From Dictyobacter alpinus (GTDB lineage Bacteria > Chloroflexota > Ktedonobacteria > Ktedonobacterales > Ktedonobacteraceae), in the NCBI RefSeq assembly GCF_003967575.1, contig NZ_BIFT01000001.1, positions 4,650,001 to 4,714,000 of the forward strand: DNA of 64,000 nucleotides, written 5' to 3'. Numbering within the stretch: the stretch's first letter is position 1; each line of letters opens with the position of its first letter. The notes beneath the pieces were generated by a model, which was given only the letters and a program-made list of their open reading frames with translations, did no database searches and was not told where the DNA came from. Of the stretch, positions 16,806 through 26,485 are shown piece after piece. A program made the position numbers and the translations under genes.

Positions 16806-19631
16806 CTACGGTGTTTTTGATGTGTCCGTGTGTTCCAGGATGGGGAGGGTGATGATGAAGCGGCTACCTTCGCCGGCGATGCCGCTGCTTTGGACTTCGA
16901 TGCTGCCGCCATGCAGGTACAGGAATTCGGCGACGATGTAGAGTCCGAGGCCGACACCACGGGCCTGGCTGCTGTTAATATTGGGGGCGCGATAGAAGCG
17001 CTCGAAGAGGTGTTCCTGGGCCGTGAGTGGGACGCCAAGGCCTTTGTCGGCAATGGTGATTTTGATGCTGGCGGGCTGATGTTGCGCCAGCGTAATGGTA
17101 ACAGGCCCGCCATCGGGGCTGTATTTGATGGCGTTCTGGAGCAGGTTGGCGAAGATCTGTTGGAGCCGGGCGCGATCTCCTCTCAGGTAATAGGGGAGCG
17201 GCGCGGGCTCAATCTTGCAGCTGATCTGGTGGTTGGCCGAGGTGGCGCTATATTTAGAGACCATCTGGGTAATGATCTCGGCGATATCCAGTTCCTCTGC
17301 ATTGATCTCGATCTGGCCACGATTGAGGCGCGTGACTTCCAGGAAGGTGTTGACGATATTGGTGAGCTGGCGCGCCTGCTCCTCGATGTAGAAGTTGCTC
17401 TCGTCGAGCCGCTCCTTAAGATCCGGGGCGACCTCGGCGGTACGATTGAGGATACGTGACATCATCTGACTATGGGCCAGGATAACGGTGAGGGGGGTGC
17501 GGAACTCGTGGGCGGTAATGGCTAAGAATTCGTCTTTGAGGGCGTTGGATTCACGCATACTGGCTTCATTGGTACGGGCAATCTCGGCTTCTTGTTGCCA
17601 GCGCGTCTGCTCGATGGCCAGTCCGGCGAATTGGGCGATCCCTTCGATGACGGCCATATCCCAGGTGTTGAAGCCCAGGATTGGTAGGGGCTGGGTGGTC
17701 TGAGGATCCTGTTCGCTGGGAACCCTGGACTGCGTTGAGCGGTCCAGGAGCATGATGCCGAGGAGTTGTTTGTTATGGGTAATTGGTGTAGCCAGGACCA
17801 TGCTGTGGTCGATGATGCTACTGTGATCTTCCTGGTCTGTAGGTGTTAACCGCTGGGTCTGCTTTGCCAGCCAGGGGCTGATTTCTTCTGCACTGAAGCC
17901 AATGGAGAGTAGTGGATTAAAGCTTTGTTGCTGATCATTGTAGAGCAGTATCGCGCCGCGTTCGCTGTTGAGTGCGGTCAGGGTCATGGCCAGGACTCGA
18001 TAGAGGATTGTTTTGATGTCGGTCAGTCCTGAGACGGCTTCGGCTGCGTGGAGCATGGTATCGAGGGCCCGGCGTATCTTTTTCTCGACCCGCACCTGTT
18101 CGGTGATATCACGGAAGGCACTGACGATACCGATCTTGTTTTTGTCATTGTCCAACAAAGGCTCGATATTGACCTCGATAGTGCGCTCACTACCATCGCC
18201 GGCCTTGCCTACATAGCGTTCACCACGGATGCGCTCGCCTTTGAGTCCGCGCGATATCGGAAAGTTTTCGGCGGCCAATGGTTGACCTGTCAGCGTGTAG
18301 ACCGGATTTTGGGCCAGATAGGTGGCCAGCTGCTTCTTTGTTTTGCGCGATAGCCCGATGAAGCGGGCCGCGTTGGCGTTGCTCAACATGACTTTTCCGT
18401 TGGCATCAAAGACGATCAGTCCTTCGCTCATGGCGTTAAAGACCGCGTCCAGTGTGTTGGCGCGTTGATTGGCCAGGGCCTCGGCACGCCGGGCTTCGGC
18501 TAGATTATGGGCTTTCTCGATTGCCAGCGCACAGTGGGCCGCGATATCCTGGGCGAATGCCAGGTAGCCCGATGATGGTGGCCTGGCTGTGGCGCGATAA
18601 TTAACAAAGGCAAAGCCGACACAGTGTTTTTCCTGGCCCTGTATGCGGCCCTTTGTCTTGCCTGCGGACTGCTGTATGCCACCGGCCAACAACGGGATAA
18701 TCAACACATTTTCCATCTGTAGATACTGGAACCAGCTTAGCTCATCTGCGGTGAAATGTTCTTTCTGGACAAACTGTGGGGCCAGTGTATTGACGGCGCT
18801 ATCGAAATGGGGAAGTTTGTTCAGGATCGCAACAGGTTGTGCCGGACTGTGTCTGGTGAGCAACTTGAGCTGATTTTTCTCCAGCAGCGCGATTGCGGCA
18901 TGTTCGCTATGCAGGCCACGGGCCAGATGCTCGGCGGCGATCTGTAGGACCTGTGGAAGCTCCTCGCCTGAGTTTACCGCTATGGCCACCTGATAAATGG
19001 ATTGTGCTCTTTCAATCAAGCGCTCGGCCCGGCGCCGCTCGCTACGAGCTTCCTGGTATAGTCGCGCATTATCAATGGCGACCGCCGCCTGTTGCCCGAT
19101 GGCGCGTGCCAACTGCTGCTGATCCAGCGTAAATTCCATGGCCTCGCCAGGATTATCCAGGCACATCATGCCGACGATCCGTTCTTCGCGAATCAGCGCC
19201 ACCACCAGCACTGAACGCACAAAAAACTTTTCTGCCAGGGGTTGCAGCGTACTCTCTGTTGCCAGATCCTTGAGGGCCAGCACACCTTTTTCCGTCAGGA
19301 GCTGCCCAATAATTGGATTGCTAAACTGGATCGAGCTATGGTGCCACATACGGTCCGCGACCTGCAACACCTTCCCACTGATATGCTGGGTTGACATATG
19401 ATAGGCCGAAGGCCGAAAGGTACATTGGGCCTCATCGAGTAGCCAGACCGCGCAACGCGAGACCTCACAGACCTCCGTTGCCCTTTTCACCAATACCTGC
19501 AAAATGCGTGTTGTATCCAGAGAAGAGGCCAGCAATTCTGACAACTCCCGCAACAATTCGCTTTCACGCAACGCCTTGAGCAGCCGTGTGTGCTCCTGGC
19601 TGGTCGTAGATGCTGGACTTTCACTTTGCAT
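16806..19631 (-). CDS. multi-GAF/PAS sensor histidine kinase
   Basis: A soluble 941-residue hybrid-input kinase. I choose 19631 (MQSESPASTTSQ) because GAGGT lies 7 nt upstream. Order: GAF 1 (about 30-185), GAF 2 (about 220-385), PAS (about 400-515), GAF 3 (about 535-690), then HisKA with phospho-acceptor His708 in FLAITAHEFRTPLT, and HATPase with NLLQNAIKYSPDGG, ADKGLGVPL and GVGLGLYIVAEF. There are no membrane segments, so it senses an intracellular signal. It is an orphan; no response regulator is adjacent. Confidence 0.92.
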   Translation of the reverse strand: MQSESPASTTSQEHTRLLKALRESELLRELSELLASSLDTTRILQVLVKRATEVCEVSRCAVWLLDEAQCTFRPSAYHMSTQHISGKVLQVADRMWHHSSIQFSNPIIGQLLTEKGVLALKDLATESTLQPLAEKFFVRSVLVVALIREERIVGMMCLDNPGEAMEFTLDQQQLARAIGQQAAVAIDNARLYQEARSERRRAERLIERAQSIYQVAIAVNSGEELPQVLQIAAEHLARGLHSEHAAIALLEKNQLKLLTRHSPAQPVAILNKLPHFDSAVNTLAPQFVQKEHFTADELSWFQYLQMENVLIIPLLAGGIQQSAGKTKGRIQGQEKHCVGFAFVNYRATARPPSSGYLAFAQDIAAHCALAIEKAHNLAEARRAEALANQRANTLDAVFNAMSEGLIVFDANGKVMLSNANAARFIGLSRKTKKQLATYLAQNPVYTLTGQPLAAENFPISRGLKGERIRGERYVGKAGDGSERTIEVNIEPLLDNDKNKIGIVSAFRDITEQVRVEKKIRRALDTMLHAAEAVSGLTDIKTILYRVLAMTLTALNSERGAILLYNDQQQSFNPLLSIGFSAEEISPWLAKQTQRLTPTDQEDHSSIIDHSMVLATPITHNKQLLGIMLLDRSTQSRVPSEQDPQTTQPLPILGFNTWDMAVIEGIAQFAGLAIEQTRWQQEAEIARTNEASMRESNALKDEFLAITAHEFRTPLTVILAHSQMMSRILNRTAEVAPDLKERLDESNFYIEEQARQLTNIVNTFLEVTRLNRGQIEINAEELDIAEIITQMVSKYSATSANHQISCKIEPAPLPYYLRGDRARLQQIFANLLQNAIKYSPDGGPVTITLAQHQPASIKITIADKGLGVPLTAQEHLFERFYRAPNINSSQARGVGLGLYIVAEFLYLHGGSIEVQSSGIAGEGSRFIITLPILEHTDTSKTP

Positions 19632-19934
19632 AAATCGGACCTCGTATGGAAAATGCGTTTGATGCATAGATGGCGCAAATCTTCGTTGCCAGCAAATTCG
19701 CCAGGCATATCAGTAGAGGTTATTTTCTCTAGTTGAGTCAAAGTGTAGCAGATTAATCTACTTCACGTCAAGAAAGGCGCCACACCCACAACAAGAATTT
19801 CCCCGTAAATGTGCTCCTGAATGCCAATAAAAAAGAAGCAAAAAACAACGTGTATATTCAAATCTTTGCGGCCAGTACGTTTCTCTCAAGATAAATGAAA
19901 CCTGGATGGGACCGCGTGAGAAGCGGACCGATCA

Positions 19935-20275
19935 TACGTCGAGTAGCGCCACACGCAAGGCCAGCATGCGGCTTGATCAAAGGTTAAACGTGTTTAGAGA
20001 GCATCGCATGCCTGTGGCGCCTACACCAATCATGATTTGTGCGCATGATCGCTCAGCAACGTTCCCGCTTGGCGATCATGCCTCCGAAGCATGTTGAGGA
20101 TCCTATTCGTCAAGAGACGGGTCCGGATGGAAAATATGGTCCGCCAAACGTTCCCTATCCATGCGGCCACATCCACCGTGATTTGTGTAGGCGCCACAGC
20201 ACTGCGTCTCGTTCATGCGCGTTGGCCCACGAAAACCCAGCAGTGCGGCCTTGCGTGTGGCGCCCACTCGGCGTA
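19935..20275. repeat. MITE-like element, CGTACGTCGAGTGGGC family, copy 1
   Basis: Ends near TACGTCGAGTAGCGCCACAC at 19935 and its near-inverse at 20246-20275 (CGGCCTTGCGTGTGGCGCCC and onward). Inner matching segments include TGTGGCGCCTACACC and GTGTAGGCGCCACAG, so most of the element folds on itself. The copy at 35781-36057 shares ends and inner blocks. It fills most of the 750-bp gap between the kinase and the ASKHA-like gene and may carry that gene's promoter. No transposase is seen. Confidence 0.78.
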
Positions 20276-20419
20276 TGTTCCATTGGCGCAAGGTGCCCAC
20301 TCGGCCTACAAGACGACACGCTTAGGCTCCAACGTCCCTGGCATGGTATAATGGCGGCACTCGCGTGGAGTGACGCGAAATATTTTGTCTGCATCTATGG
20401 TTATTGGAGTTTTCTTTCT

Positions 20420-21262
20420 ATGGCTGTCAGTATCGGTATTGAGTATGCCACCAGTGCGTGGCGAACCTGTCTGGTGGAGGATGATATGGTGCTGGAGTGC
20501 CGGTCCTTTGATGAGGTAACGGTGCTTGAACATTATTTGCAGCAGACCTGTGGCTGTTATCCCGAGATGAGTATCGGGCTTGCAGCCCCTTATGAGACGA
20601 GACTATCGCTGGTTTCGCGTGAGTCGCTGGAGACTTCTCCGCTACCAGCATTCCTGGCTACCCTGTCTTCTCTTTCACATCGGGTCTTTGTCTTGCCTTC
20701 GCTCCGCTATCTGCCAACTGTTCCGCCGTATCGTTTGTTGATGAGGCCCCGTCTGGGTCTGGCGGATATGCTGTGCGTGGTGGCTTTGCTGCTCTATCAT
20801 ATGCGTCGGCAGGATGCGGGCTGGTCGGAGCTGAATTTCTGTTGTCTGGAACTCAGGGAGACATCCTATCGTCTGACAGTGTTACGCAATGGTCAGATCG
20901 TTGATGGCTATGGGGAGTGGGTGGCCCTGGATGGTCCAGCGGATCAGATGGAGCAGGCTCTGCTTGAGCAATTGACCAGAGATCTGGCGGCGACCCTGGC
21001 CCTGCATCAACTGGAGGATGTGGTCCTGCTCTCTCGTGCTGCCCCTGAACGGAAGGAGCGGGTCCTGGAGTACTTTGAGGATCGCTACCAGTTTTTTCTG
21101 TTTCCACATAGTGAGACCGAACCAGCTGGCTTTGAGGTCGCCCGGGGCGCGGCTCTGCTCGCCCACGGCCTTAGCTGGTCCGGTCTCACTTTAGAGGTGG
21201 CTCAACGTTTATTTGCCACCACGGCGCATGCGTATGGACTCAATCAGCACGGTCAGGGCTGA
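20420..21262 (+). CDS. ASKHA-fold protein, possibly DUF1464/acetate-butyrate-kinase-like
   Basis: A 280-residue protein. The true start is probably ATG 20420 (MAVSIGIEYATSAWRTCLVE); the longer frame runs into the MITE. The N-terminal GIEYATSAWR, the mid-protein LNFCCLELRETSYRLTVLRNGQIVDGYGEW and the C-terminal EVARGAALLAHGLSW suggest two actin/ASKHA-like ATPase halves, as in DUF1464. The usual DxGxxS phosphate loops are degenerate (IEYATSAW), so catalytic activity is doubtful. Its 3' end overlaps the convergent YihY gene by 54 bp. Confidence 0.5.
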   Translation: MAVSIGIEYATSAWRTCLVEDDMVLECRSFDEVTVLEHYLQQTCGCYPEMSIGLAAPYETRLSLVSRESLETSPLPAFLATLSSLSHRVFVLPSLRYLPTVPPYRLLMRPRLGLADMLCVVALLLYHMRRQDAGWSELNFCCLELRETSYRLTVLRNGQIVDGYGEWVALDGPADQMEQALLEQLTRDLAATLALHQLEDVVLLSRAAPERKERVLEYFEDRYQFFLFPHSETEPAGFEVARGAALLAHGLSWSGLTLEVAQRLFATTAHAYGLNQHGQG

Positions 21263-22468
21263 TCCGGCTATGACTCCAATCGTGGCCGACATCTTGCCTG
21301 GCTGCTTATCTTTCTGTTTGTCCAGCGCTTGTTGGCGATCCCGATTGATGTGGGGGCGCATTGTGCGCTCCTGCTTCTCCTCGTTTTTGCGCTGATTCTG
21401 CTCCTCCTCGTGCCGTGTATGCGCGATATGTGTATAATCGGCCTGCTCGGTTGGTTTCGAATCCACATGCGCATCCGACTCGGCATCGGGTCGATCGCGA
21501 TTGAGTGTGCCGCCCATGGTACTGACAAAGGTGCCCAGATCGTTGGGAAGCGGCTGCACGTTCTCGAAGAAGAAGGCGTTGACTTCGGCGCCTAACATCA
21601 GGATGACTGCGAAGTAGTAGAAGAAGGCTAGCAGCACGATGACCAGACCGATCTGACCTGTATATGTGCCCAGTAGATTGTTTGTGTAGATCGGGAAAAG
21701 CGCGAGAAAGACTTCCAGCAGGACTGCCGCCACGATGGCTCCCTGCCAGCTGTTACGTGGGTTGATGCGTTGATTGGGTACGATTACATAGATGGCCTCA
21801 AACAATAAGAAGGCGGCCAGTAAGCCTCCAGCATAGCCCCCGATCTGGACGATCACGGCATTGGCGGCTACCGCTGAGAGAAATGGGATGGACTTCAGGG
21901 AAGGATTATGACTGAGAATGTTGAGTATTGTTGCCGGTAATGTGCCTGCGAAAACCATGATCGGCGCCAGGACGATAAAAATGAGCATCATCCCGATCGC
22001 GATGGCGTTCTTTCTGATCAGTGGGCGGGGGCGCACGCGATAGACGATATCCAGGCTGCCCTCAATGGCGACGAAGAGTCGTGAGCCACCAAAAAGGGCC
22101 AGCAGCACAGCGATGATTGCCAGAAAACCAGCCGATTTGGCCAGCTTGTCCGTAACACTTTGTACGAGATCACCCTGAACTGATTCTAGTCCTGGAATGG
22201 CTTTCAGAGTGTCAAGGACGGCAGTGCTATGTTGTTGACCTGGAATCAAGGTCAGGGCAAAACCCAGGATCGCTACGATCGCGATGGCGATCGGCACCAT
22301 CGCCGTTAGCAAGCTATAGGCGAGTGCGCCCGCGAATGTTGTTGCCCAATCAAAGCCAAATTTTTTAAAGAAAAGTTGCAATGTTTTGGTCTTTTTTGGC
22401 GCTTCTGAAATTATTTCAGTGGCTTTATCCTTCAAGGATTCGTTTTCTGTATGCGTCTCACTTGCCAT
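21209..22468 (-). CDS. YihY/BrkB-family inner membrane protein
   Basis: A 419-residue polytopic membrane protein. The N-terminal region has the family hallmark FDWATTFAGALAYSLLTAMVPIAIA, then LFGGSRLFVAIEGSLDIVYRVRPRPLIRK. Six hydrophobic helices end around residue 310 in ILMLGAEVNAFFFEN. A hydrophilic charged tail rich in Glu, Gln and Lys follows. The family is often mislabelled ribonuclease BN; its true role is unknown, perhaps transport or envelope integrity. The last 54 bp overlap the opposite-strand gene. Confidence 0.9.
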   Translation of the reverse strand: MASETHTENESLKDKATEIISEAPKKTKTLQLFFKKFGFDWATTFAGALAYSLLTAMVPIAIAIVAILGFALTLIPGQQHSTAVLDTLKAIPGLESVQGDLVQSVTDKLAKSAGFLAIIAVLLALFGGSRLFVAIEGSLDIVYRVRPRPLIRKNAIAIGMMLIFIVLAPIMVFAGTLPATILNILSHNPSLKSIPFLSAVAANAVIVQIGGYAGGLLAAFLLFEAIYVIVPNQRINPRNSWQGAIVAAVLLEVFLALFPIYTNNLLGTYTGQIGLVIVLLAFFYYFAVILMLGAEVNAFFFENVQPLPNDLGTFVSTMGGTLNRDRPDAESDAHVDSKPTEQADYTHIAHTRHEEEQNQRKNEEKQERTMRPHINRDRQQALDKQKDKQPGKMSATIGVIAGSALTVLIESIRMRRGGK

Positions 22469-22711
22469 GAAAATACCTCTTTACTCGTGTCTTTTACGTG
22501 AATTATGTATTAGTGCCTGTAAGGATTACTTTCTGCTCCCAGAAAAAATGACTTATTATAATGACTGGTAATCTGTCAGACATATAGAAATTTTGTTTCT
22601 AATACATTGTTCACGGACAATAGCATAGGCGCGTTTCATTATGTGGCGGAATAGCGTATAGTATAGATGTATGTAACTGTTATAGCTAGCATTGAGTGGA
22701 AAAAGAAGAAA

Positions 22712-22996
22712 ATGAGCTCGCGACCACCTAAACCGTTTGTCTATTTATTGTGGGATGCGGTCCGCCTTGGAGTGCGGAGCTTCTGGCAAAGTAATGCTAA
22801 TCCTGCGCGGCCGCTTTTACAGCGCCAACAGGCCCTGGCTGTACTGGGACTCCCGGCGAATGCGACCCCGGAACAAATTAAGCGGCGCTATCGCAAACTG
22901 GCGAAACGCCACCATCCTGATTGCGGTGGCGATCCCAAAGAGATGCAGCGTATTATTGCTGCCTATGACTATTTACGCAAAGAGCAGGCCCACTAA
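22712..22996 (+). CDS. J-domain protein (DnaJ-like, short)
   Basis: Probably 94 residues from ATG 22712 (MSSRPPKPFVYLL); an upstream in-frame ATG at 22667 is possible. The J domain occupies the C-terminal half: QALAVLGLPANATPEQIKRR, YRKLAKRHHPDCGG with the HPD motif that stimulates DnaK ATPase, and IIAAYDYLRK. There is no Gly/Phe region or zinc-binding domain, so this is a class III J-protein that would recruit DnaK to a special client. Confidence 0.85.
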   Translation: MSSRPPKPFVYLLWDAVRLGVRSFWQSNANPARPLLQRQQALAVLGLPANATPEQIKRRYRKLAKRHHPDCGGDPKEMQRIIAAYDYLRKEQAH

Positions 22997-23010
22997 CGCT
23001 TGCCCTTTGC

Positions 23011-23760
23011 CTACGGTAAGCGCGCTCCACAAATATTGCAGAAGCGTTTTCCAGGCCGAATACGTGACCCACATTGATCACAAAACAGCGTCTCAACATG
23101 TCCCGCTGGCTGCTGCTGTACCGGAGGCTGATAAACGGGCGTTGCCGGCTGCTGTTGTGCCGGAGGCTGATAAACAGGCGTTGCCGGCTGCTGCTGTGCC
23201 GGAGCGCTATATTGGGGCGTTGAGGCCGGCTGCTGCTGTGCCGTTCCCGCTGTCCCTGCAGCTGGCTTCTGCTGCGCGTTCGTTTCCTGGACCGATTGGA
23301 TTGTTCCCTGGATCGTTTTCGCGGCCTTTACCGCCATTCCACCCAGTGTGGTTGCGATCTTAATGCCTTTCGCGATATCATCCATATCTTTCTGCAAGCG
23401 ATGCGTTGGTGGCAGCATCGTCGAATCCGAGACCTTATTAAAATGGTTCGGACCAATCTGCAGGCCGGACCCATCCGCGTCTAACTGCGCTTTTTCGAGG
23501 CCACCATGATCAAACTGTAGCTGCACCAGCATATTCTGCTGGCTATAGCTACCTTCCAACCGTGTCTCCGGAGCCGCCGACGAGACCTGTTGTCCCTTCA
23601 TCAAGGACTGCGCAGCATTCACCGCTCGGCTGCGATTTTGTGTCGTCAACACAAAACGACTATTTGCCTGTAACACCAACCGATCTATGCGTGACGTAAA
23701 GTAATCCAGGCCAACACCAGAGCTATGTATACACTCATACTGGCCAGTTATAGGTTTCAT
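23011..23760 (-). CDS. zinc-ribbon protein with Pro/Gln repeat linker
   Basis: A 249-residue protein starting at 23760 (MKPITGQYECIH; AGGAGA 8 nt upstream). The N-terminal 150 residues form an unrecognised, mostly beta domain with no signal peptide. A Gln/Pro/Ala linker has tandem PAQQQPATPVYQPP units, coded by near-identical 42-bp DNA repeats at about 23130-23215. The C terminus is a zinc ribbon: FCDQCGSRIRPGKRFCNICG with two CxxC knuckles. It is convergent with the J-protein gene, 14 bp apart. Function unknown. Confidence 0.75.
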   Translation of the reverse strand: MKPITGQYECIHSSGVGLDYFTSRIDRLVLQANSRFVLTTQNRSRAVNAAQSLMKGQQVSSAAPETRLEGSYSQQNMLVQLQFDHGGLEKAQLDADGSGLQIGPNHFNKVSDSTMLPPTHRLQKDMDDIAKGIKIATTLGGMAVKAAKTIQGTIQSVQETNAQQKPAAGTAGTAQQQPASTPQYSAPAQQQPATPVYQPPAQQQPATPVYQPPVQQQPAGHVETLFCDQCGSRIRPGKRFCNICGARLP

Positions 23761-24383
23761 TGCAAATTTCTCCTGCTTCCAAAGGCACATAACTTATATA
23801 TAATATAGCATCAATTCGCACATAAGTTTCAAAATTCCCAGCCCGATATCGTGAAGGTTGCGCACGTTCTCCTCCAACCATACCACCAGATTTTTGACAG
23901 AGAACCTGGATGCCGCTCTTGCGCGTTACGCTTTCTTCGCGTATGATACGTAGCGCGTTGGCCCAATGGAATAGTTTTTGACGATCCGGTGTTTATCACC
24001 TATGCTGTACCAATTGGATATGTAGTGGGGGAGTGTTACATGGGAGCTCAGAGCTAAGGGTTTTATAGGCCGAAAGTATGGTCTAACCCGGAAATCTCTT
24101 CCCATGTGCGTCTATCAAGAGGTATTCTGTACGAAAATTAGTGTGTTTGATCAAAGATTGCCCGCGAGATTGCTGAATTACGCCAGGCGGACGTGTTAAA
24201 TCCATAGAATGATCATATTTCCGCTTTCATTTTTGAGGATCGGAATAAGTCAGAACATACTTTTGCGAAAAAGTGGCTTATTGTCAGTTAGAACTTTTGG
24301 TCTAATTGCATCTTGACTTTCGGGAATGAAGGCTGTATGCTGAATAAGCAATCAAAGCATTCTGAAGAGAGGTATAAGGGTAG
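23761..24383. other. intergenic region upstream of topoisomerase genes
   Basis: About 620 bp with no credible gene, no long repeat and no RNA that I can recognise. It should contain the promoters of the divergent zinc-ribbon and topoisomerase genes. Confidence 0.45.
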
Positions 24384-26480
24384 ATGTTTCGTTCCCCCAA
24401 TGCACTCCCTCCTGTACAAGATGAGTCGGATGCTACACATGAGCAACTTTCTCTCTTTGCTACGAGGGGAACAAGTGAACATTCTGAAGATATGATTTCA
24501 AATAAAGTAGAAGTGAAGCAAGCAACACGCACCAAAAAAAGTGCCTCGACCTATTCATCGGCGGATATTCAGGTACTTGAGGGTATTGCTGCCATTCGAC
24601 ATCGCCCAGGAATGTATATCGGTTCCACGTCTACCTCTGGTCTGATTCATCTGATCTGGGAGGCATTGGATAATGCTGTAGACGAGGCTGTGGCGGGATA
24701 TGGCAAGAATATTTGGGTCCACATTGATCAAGAAGGATGGGTGACGGTACGGGATGAGGGGCGCGGTATGCCGTTTGATCCTATGCGCTATCAGGGCGAG
24801 TACTTGCCGGCGGCGACGGTGATTTTGACGGTTCCTCACTCGGGTGGTAAGTTTGCTGAAGGTGCGTATAAGACGGCTGGTGGTCTCCATGGTGTGGGTT
24901 CGACGGTCATCAATGCTTTGTCCGAGAAGTTGGAGTTGACGATCTGGAAGGATGGTCAGCAGTTTTTTCAAACCTTTAGCCGGGGCGTGGCGGAACCACA
25001 TGAGATTACGGCCTGTGATCCCAAACTCCATGGCACCCAGTTGCGCTGGCTCTATGATCGCACGATCTTTGATCCCGATGCTTATTACTCTCTGGAGTCA
25101 TTGGAGAGTAGGCTGAAGGCGGCAACCTATCTGAATCGTGGCGTAACCTTCCATTTGAATGCCTGGGATGATGCGACGAGCGAGCAGGTTGAGCATGTCT
25201 TCTATTCACGTGATGGTCTCCCCGACTATGTACGTGATCTCGCGACCACGACCAGTACGCCGCTCTTCAAAAATGTGCTTAATATTGTGAAGGAGCGGGA
25301 CGAGGTACGGGTTGAGGTGGCGCTGCAACCAACCACGGGCTATAAAATCTCTATGTACAGCTATGCGAACGCGGTCCGTACACGCGATGGTGGCGTTCAT
25401 GAGACTGGCTTTAAGGCGGCTCTGACCAAGGTTATCAATGATTATGCTTTGAAGTGGAATATTATCCGCAATCGTGAGCGCGATGGCTTTCGTCCCGAGG
25501 TGATTCAGCAGGGTTTGAATGTGGTGATCTCGGTGAAACTGACCAATCCTCAATTCCAGGGTCAGACCAAGGATCGCTTGAATAATGCGCCGGTTGAAGG
25601 TATGGTGCGCTCGGTGGTGGATGAGGGACTCAAGGATTGGTTTGAGTCGAATGTTGGCATCGGCAAAGAGTGGTTGAAGCGCATCCAGCAGATGCAGAAG
25701 GCTCGTAATGAGGCGCAGTTGGTGGAGGAATTGGCTCGGGCTGGAACAAAGAAAAGCGGCGAGCTGATCGATACGACGCTCTCGAAGAAATTCTTGCGCT
25801 GTAATACCAATGATCCTTCGCGCGCCGAACTCTTTATCGTCGAGGGTGACTCGGCTGGCGGTAGCGCTGGTCAGGGACGTTTCTCAGAGTTCCAGGCGGT
25901 GCTGAAGTTGAAGGGTAAGCCGCTCAACGTCGCCAAGGCTGATCTGAAGAGTATTGTGGAGAACGAAGAGATTCGCACCATCATCAACGTGCTTGGTACC
26001 GGGACGCGTGACTTCTTCGATATCAGTGGTTTGAAATTTAATCGTGTGATTATTGCTACCGATGCTGATGTGGACGGCCTGCATATTCAGTGTCTGCTGC
26101 TGACCCTGTTCCATCAGGAGTTCAGCGATCTGATCGATCTTGGACATGTCTATATCGCTTGTCCGCCGCTCTATTCGGTAAAGTATAAAAATAAGGTGCA
26201 TTGGTTGCTGGATGATGATGCCCGGATCCAATTTGTGCGGATCCATCCCGATGCGCAGAATCTTGAATTTAAGCGCTTCAAAGGTCTGGGTGAAATGAAT
26301 CCGAAAGAGTTGCGTGATACCACGCTGGATCCTGCTCGCCGTATGCTGAAGCGTGTCACCATGGAAGATGGTATCCTGGCCGCGAAACTGGTTGCGGAAC
26401 TAATGGAAGATAAAAATGCGGAGCGGAGGCGCACATTCCTGGCTGAACATTCCCGCAAAATTAAGGAACTGGACGTATAA
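24384..26480 (+). CDS. type IIA DNA topoisomerase subunit B (GyrB/ParE)
   Basis: ATPase subunit of gyrase or topoisomerase IV. After a 50-residue variable N-terminal extension come RHRPGMYIGSTSTSGLIHL, EALDNAVDEA and DEGRGMPFD (GHKL ATPase), GGLHGVGSTVINALSE, the transducer with TRDGGVHETGFKAALT, and the Toprim motifs ELFIVEGDSAGGSA and IATDADVDGLHIQ. RFKGLGEMNPKEL is near the C terminus. 698 residues. The sequence alone does not decide between gyrB and parE. The A subunit follows after 5 bp. Confidence 0.93.
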   Translation: MFRSPNALPPVQDESDATHEQLSLFATRGTSEHSEDMISNKVEVKQATRTKKSASTYSSADIQVLEGIAAIRHRPGMYIGSTSTSGLIHLIWEALDNAVDEAVAGYGKNIWVHIDQEGWVTVRDEGRGMPFDPMRYQGEYLPAATVILTVPHSGGKFAEGAYKTAGGLHGVGSTVINALSEKLELTIWKDGQQFFQTFSRGVAEPHEITACDPKLHGTQLRWLYDRTIFDPDAYYSLESLESRLKAATYLNRGVTFHLNAWDDATSEQVEHVFYSRDGLPDYVRDLATTTSTPLFKNVLNIVKERDEVRVEVALQPTTGYKISMYSYANAVRTRDGGVHETGFKAALTKVINDYALKWNIIRNRERDGFRPEVIQQGLNVVISVKLTNPQFQGQTKDRLNNAPVEGMVRSVVDEGLKDWFESNVGIGKEWLKRIQQMQKARNEAQLVEELARAGTKKSGELIDTTLSKKFLRCNTNDPSRAELFIVEGDSAGGSAGQGRFSEFQAVLKLKGKPLNVAKADLKSIVENEEIRTIINVLGTGTRDFFDISGLKFNRVIIATDADVDGLHIQCLLLTLFHQEFSDLIDLGHVYIACPPLYSVKYKNKVHWLLDDDARIQFVRIHPDAQNLEFKRFKGLGEMNPKELRDTTLDPARRMLKRVTMEDGILAAKLVAELMEDKNAERRRTFLAEHSRKIKELDV

Positions 26481-26485
26481 AATAG

